A DNA stretch of 64,000 nt from NCBI GenBank assembly GCA_963805455.1, contig CAWDUJ010000004.1:120685-184684 (forward strand), in the 5' to 3' direction. The translations under genes were made by a program, and so were the position numbers. Source of the DNA: VRUE01 sp963805455. Lineage in GTDB: Bacteria > Actinomycetota > Thermoleophilia > Solirubrobacterales > 70-9. Shown here one piece after another: positions 61,879-64,000 of the stretch; position 1 is the stretch's first letter, and each line of letters opens with the position of its first letter. Below the pieces are notes generated by a model. It was not told the origin of the DNA and did no database searches. It saw only the letters and a list, made by a program, of their open reading frames with translations.

Positions 61879-63545
61879 CTGGCGCTACGACGGTAGTGGT
61901 CGTAGTTGAGCTCGCGGACCTGCCAGTCGGCGTCCTCGGGCACCGGGAACAGGTGACGCACGGTCGGGGTGTCGATCGGCTCGCGGCCCTCGGCGCGACT
62001 GGCGCCGTGCCATTCGAGGGTGCTGCCCTCGTCGACCTCGACCTCGTCGAGCCAGTTGGTAGCGGTGATCCGGATCTCGTCCTCAGCCGGTATCGGCTCC
62101 ATGATGCGGGTGTCGTGGTCGTAACTCATCGGTCCCTCCTCGATGGTGTTCTCAGGGCCCTCATCCGGACCCGAGAAAGTCAGATTGCGATCGGGCCCGG
62201 ATGAGGGCGACCAAGAATCAATTCCGCCCATGCCCTCGCCTTCGGCTGCGGGCATATGCGGGAGCTCTGGTGGGTTCGGGGTCGTGACCGAGACGGTGAT
62301 CTCGTGGTCGCCCTCGGCGAGGCCCGAGGCGATCAGGGACTCGTCGGCGGCGGTGCCGAGATCGGTGCTGATCTCGCCAAGCGCCGCCTGGCTGAGGATG
62401 CCGCGGACGCCCTCCTCGACCCAGCCGGCCAGCTCGGGGGTGCCGGCGGGTGGCGCGCCGCGCATCAGCGAGCGCTCGAGCCCCAGGGCGGCCTCGATCC
62501 GCTCGTGGCACACGCCCCTCGCGACAGGGTCGTCCTCGATCAGGGCTGCAGCGCGTTTAGGAAGCGAGGCACCCACCGGGCCCTCGCCGTCGAGCATCGA
62601 TCGCAGTGCAAGCAGGTGATCGCTCAAACCATCCAGAGCCGAATCGCGGCCGCGCCCCATCTCGAAGCGATCGACGGCCCAGGCAAGTGCTCCCTCGGGG
62701 TCGGGCCTGACCTCGAGCGCGCTTGCGAACTCGGCGAGCGCCTCGGTCTCGGACCTGCTGAGCATGTATCCGCCGGGCCGGACCGCGCCGGCGCCGGTGG
62801 CGATCCGCCGCCAGCTTCCCTCGCCGGTCGGGGCGAACGCGTACGGGCCGAGGCCCACGCCGCCGGCCTTGAAGAGCCTCATCACGGTGATCAGCTCGTG
62901 CAGCTGGCGCATCGCCTCCTCGGCGCTCTCGACGCCCTCGCCCTTCTCGGCGATCGCGAGGAATTGGGGCTCCCAGGCCTGGCGGCCCATGCCCTCGCTT
63001 CGCATCGCCTCGACCGGGGCCTCGATCGCGTCGGCGCGGACGGCCTGCATGCCGTGCGGCAGGTGCAGCCGCGGAACCGCCATCTGCAGGCCGATGATCG
63101 GCGCGATCAGGAAGTCGGTCTCATCGACGGTGCAGAGCTCGGCGTCGAGCAGCGAGAGGGCGCTGTCGAGGCGGGCACGATCGAGCGAGAACTCGGTGCA
63201 CCCGTCCCAGAGCTCGGCGAAGAAAGTCAGGAGCATCTTTGCGGCCCGCTCGCCCGAGTCGATCGGAACCGTCGCACCCTGGGACTCCAGGTAGGGAGCG
63301 GCGACGTCGGCGATCACGACCGCGTCCTGGGCCGCCTCGAACGACGGGAGCGAGCGCAGCTCATCCCCGCGCTGGCGCACGAACTCCGAGGTCAGCGGCC
63401 GGTAGCTGTGGAACGGCGAGTCGGGGCCGGCCTGCTCGTCGACGTCGAACGGGATCTGGTCGCCGCTGGCGACGAGCGTCGCGAAGCGGGTCGCCGCTTC
63501 AGCCGCGAGCTGCTTCAGCGCCTGGTTGAGGACAGGGTCGCGCAC
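61875..63545 (-). CDS. uncharacterised 556-residue protein
   Basis: No family recognised. Mostly helical and acidic, soluble (no membrane segment), with LIAPIIGLQMAVPRLHLPHGMQAVR and LFKAGGVGLGPYAFAPTGEGSWRRI in the middle and a C-terminal beta-rich part (EIRITATNWLDEVEVDEGST). Residues ~447-463 are encoded by a near-perfect 18-base-pair hairpin. GTG start with GGAGG five bases upstream. It converges with the ATPase pair (4-base overlap). A conserved Thermoleophilia gene is my guess. Confidence 0.7.
   Translation of the reverse strand: MRDPVLNQALKQLAAEAATRFATLVASGDQIPFDVDEQAGPDSPFHSYRPLTSEFVRQRGDELRSLPSFEAAQDAVVIADVAAPYLESQGATVPIDSGERAAKMLLTFFAELWDGCTEFSLDRARLDSALSLLDAELCTVDETDFLIAPIIGLQMAVPRLHLPHGMQAVRADAIEAPVEAMRSEGMGRQAWEPQFLAIAEKGEGVESAEEAMRQLHELITVMRLFKAGGVGLGPYAFAPTGEGSWRRIATGAGAVRPGGYMLSRSETEALAEFASALEVRPDPEGALAWAVDRFEMGRGRDSALDGLSDHLLALRSMLDGEGPVGASLPKRAAALIEDDPVARGVCHERIEAALGLERSLMRGAPPAGTPELAGWVEEGVRGILSQAALGEISTDLGTAADESLIASGLAEGDHEITVSVTTPNPPELPHMPAAEGEGMGGIDSWSPSSGPDRNLTFSGPDEGPENTIEEGPMSYDHDTRIMEPIPAEDEIRITATNWLDEVEVDEGSTLEWHGASRAEGREPIDTPTVRHLFPVPEDADWQVRELNYDHYRRSAS
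62157..62208. repeat. hairpin repeat inside a coding region
   Basis: GCCCTCATCCGGACCCGA (62157-62174) pairs 17 of 18 with 62191-62208; loop 16 bases GAAAGTCAGATTGCGA. In frame within the 556-residue gene, encoding SSGPDRNLTFSGPDEG-type sequence. Confidence 0.7.
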
Positions 63546-63609
63546 GCTCCTCGCTTCCCCTCCCCGCCAGGCGCTCCTGCGCCTGCACGGTGCCTTGCAG
63601 GATCGGCGT

Positions 63610-63951
63610 CTAGGCGGGAGCCAGGACCGTGGGCTCGTCCATCAGCCAGCGGCGGCCGTAGCGGCGCATGTCCTCGATCAGCGGGGCCAGTGCCTCGCCT
63701 TTCTCGGTCAGCGCGTACTCGACCCGAGGCGGCACCTCGGGGAAGGTCTGGCGGACGACGACACCCTCCTCTTCGAGCGCCCGCAGGCGAAGAGAGAGGG
63801 TCCTCGGACTGATTCCCTCCAGCGAGCGCTCGAGCTCACAGAAGCGGCTGGTGCCGCCCGCGAGGTCCCTGATGATCAGGAGGGTCCACTTGCCGCAGAC
63901 GATGTCGGCGGTCCGGCAGACGGGGCAGTTGGAGTTGCTCTCGGCGCTCAT
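63610..63951 (-). CDS. HxlR-family transcriptional regulator
   Basis: 113 residues, the normal HxlR size: SNCPVCRTADIVCGKWTLLIIRDLAGG, FCELERSLEGISPRTLSLRLRALE, VEYALTEKGEALAPLIEDM. The N-terminal CPVC pair and a further Cys could sense redox state. ATG start; a GGTTGC half-site lies just upstream (63954-63959) like those at the other HxlR gene. Target unknown. Confidence 0.93.
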   Translation of the reverse strand: MSAESNSNCPVCRTADIVCGKWTLLIIRDLAGGTSRFCELERSLEGISPRTLSLRLRALEEEGVVVRQTFPEVPPRVEYALTEKGEALAPLIEDMRRYGRRWLMDEPTVLAPA

Positions 63952-64000
63952 CTGGTTGCGAGGCGGCTTCGGAAATCGCCTCCACCAGCGAGTTTAGCGC

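Overview
This is one contiguous stretch of chromosome from a very GC-rich bacterium. I see no phage, plasmid, transposase, CRISPR, tRNA or rRNA genes. Gene content points to the phylum Actinomycetota, probably class Thermoleophilia (Solirubrobacterales-like). The clues are the standard F-type ATP synthase operon order, frequent GTG/TTG starts, many apparently leaderless promoters, an ArsA/Get3-like ATPase pair, an Rv3030-3032-like glucan operon, and an exported protein with the short 'K.AVT..KI' repeats I associate with that class. The class-level call is an inference.

Layout. 1-8,058: cell-surface sugar metabolism on the minus strand (partial nucleotidyltransferase, AhcY, phosphoglucose/phosphomannose isomerase, GDP-mannose-type nucleotidyltransferase, UDP-glucose dehydrogenase, LCP ligase, M20 hydrolase). 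8,059-8,480: repeat-rich gap. 8,481-15,874: ATP synthase operon. 15,971-20,905: polyprenyl-phosphate sugar transferases, asparagine synthetase and a DUF354 glycosyltransferase. 21,121-27,074: GlyA, then a translation block (TsaC/Sua5, PrmC, RF1, DUF1385, L31). 27,154-29,849: diguanylate cyclase, hydrolase, small ORF. 29,850-39,585: acyl-CoA oxidation (ETF-QO, EtfAB, two-subunit B12 acyl-CoA mutase, thiolase). 39,715-48,373: PepA, thioesterase, HxlR regulator, aldehyde and acyl-CoA dehydrogenases, MeaB, acyltransferase. 49,399-53,837: a GT4/GH57/methyltransferase operon like the mycobacterial polymethylated-glucan genes. 53,839-63,951: crotonase, a GGT-adenylyl cyclase fusion, FtsZ, ParA, two ArsA-like ATPases, an unknown protein and a second HxlR regulator.

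How it fits together. ETF, ETF-QO, acyl-CoA dehydrogenase, crotonase, thiolase, CoA mutase and MeaB form a scattered but coherent fatty-acid/branched-chain acyl-CoA oxidation set. The mutase large subunit carries Phe and Gln where methylmalonyl-CoA mutase has Tyr and Arg, so isobutyryl-CoA is a likelier substrate. Sugar nucleotide, polyprenyl transferase and LCP genes point to a glycopolymer-decorated wall.

Main observations. (1) A family of short palindromic GC-rich repeats lies between genes and also, in frame, inside the coding regions of GGT, FtsZ and ParA, giving shared peptides such as AAPGREAEE; this resembles Rickettsia palindromic elements. (2) At least five single-base frameshifts interrupt otherwise intact genes, so indel errors in the assembly are likely, and the GGT-cyclase fusion may be another. 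(3) About a dozen genes have a TANNNT box 6-10 bases before the start codon, suggesting leaderless transcription.
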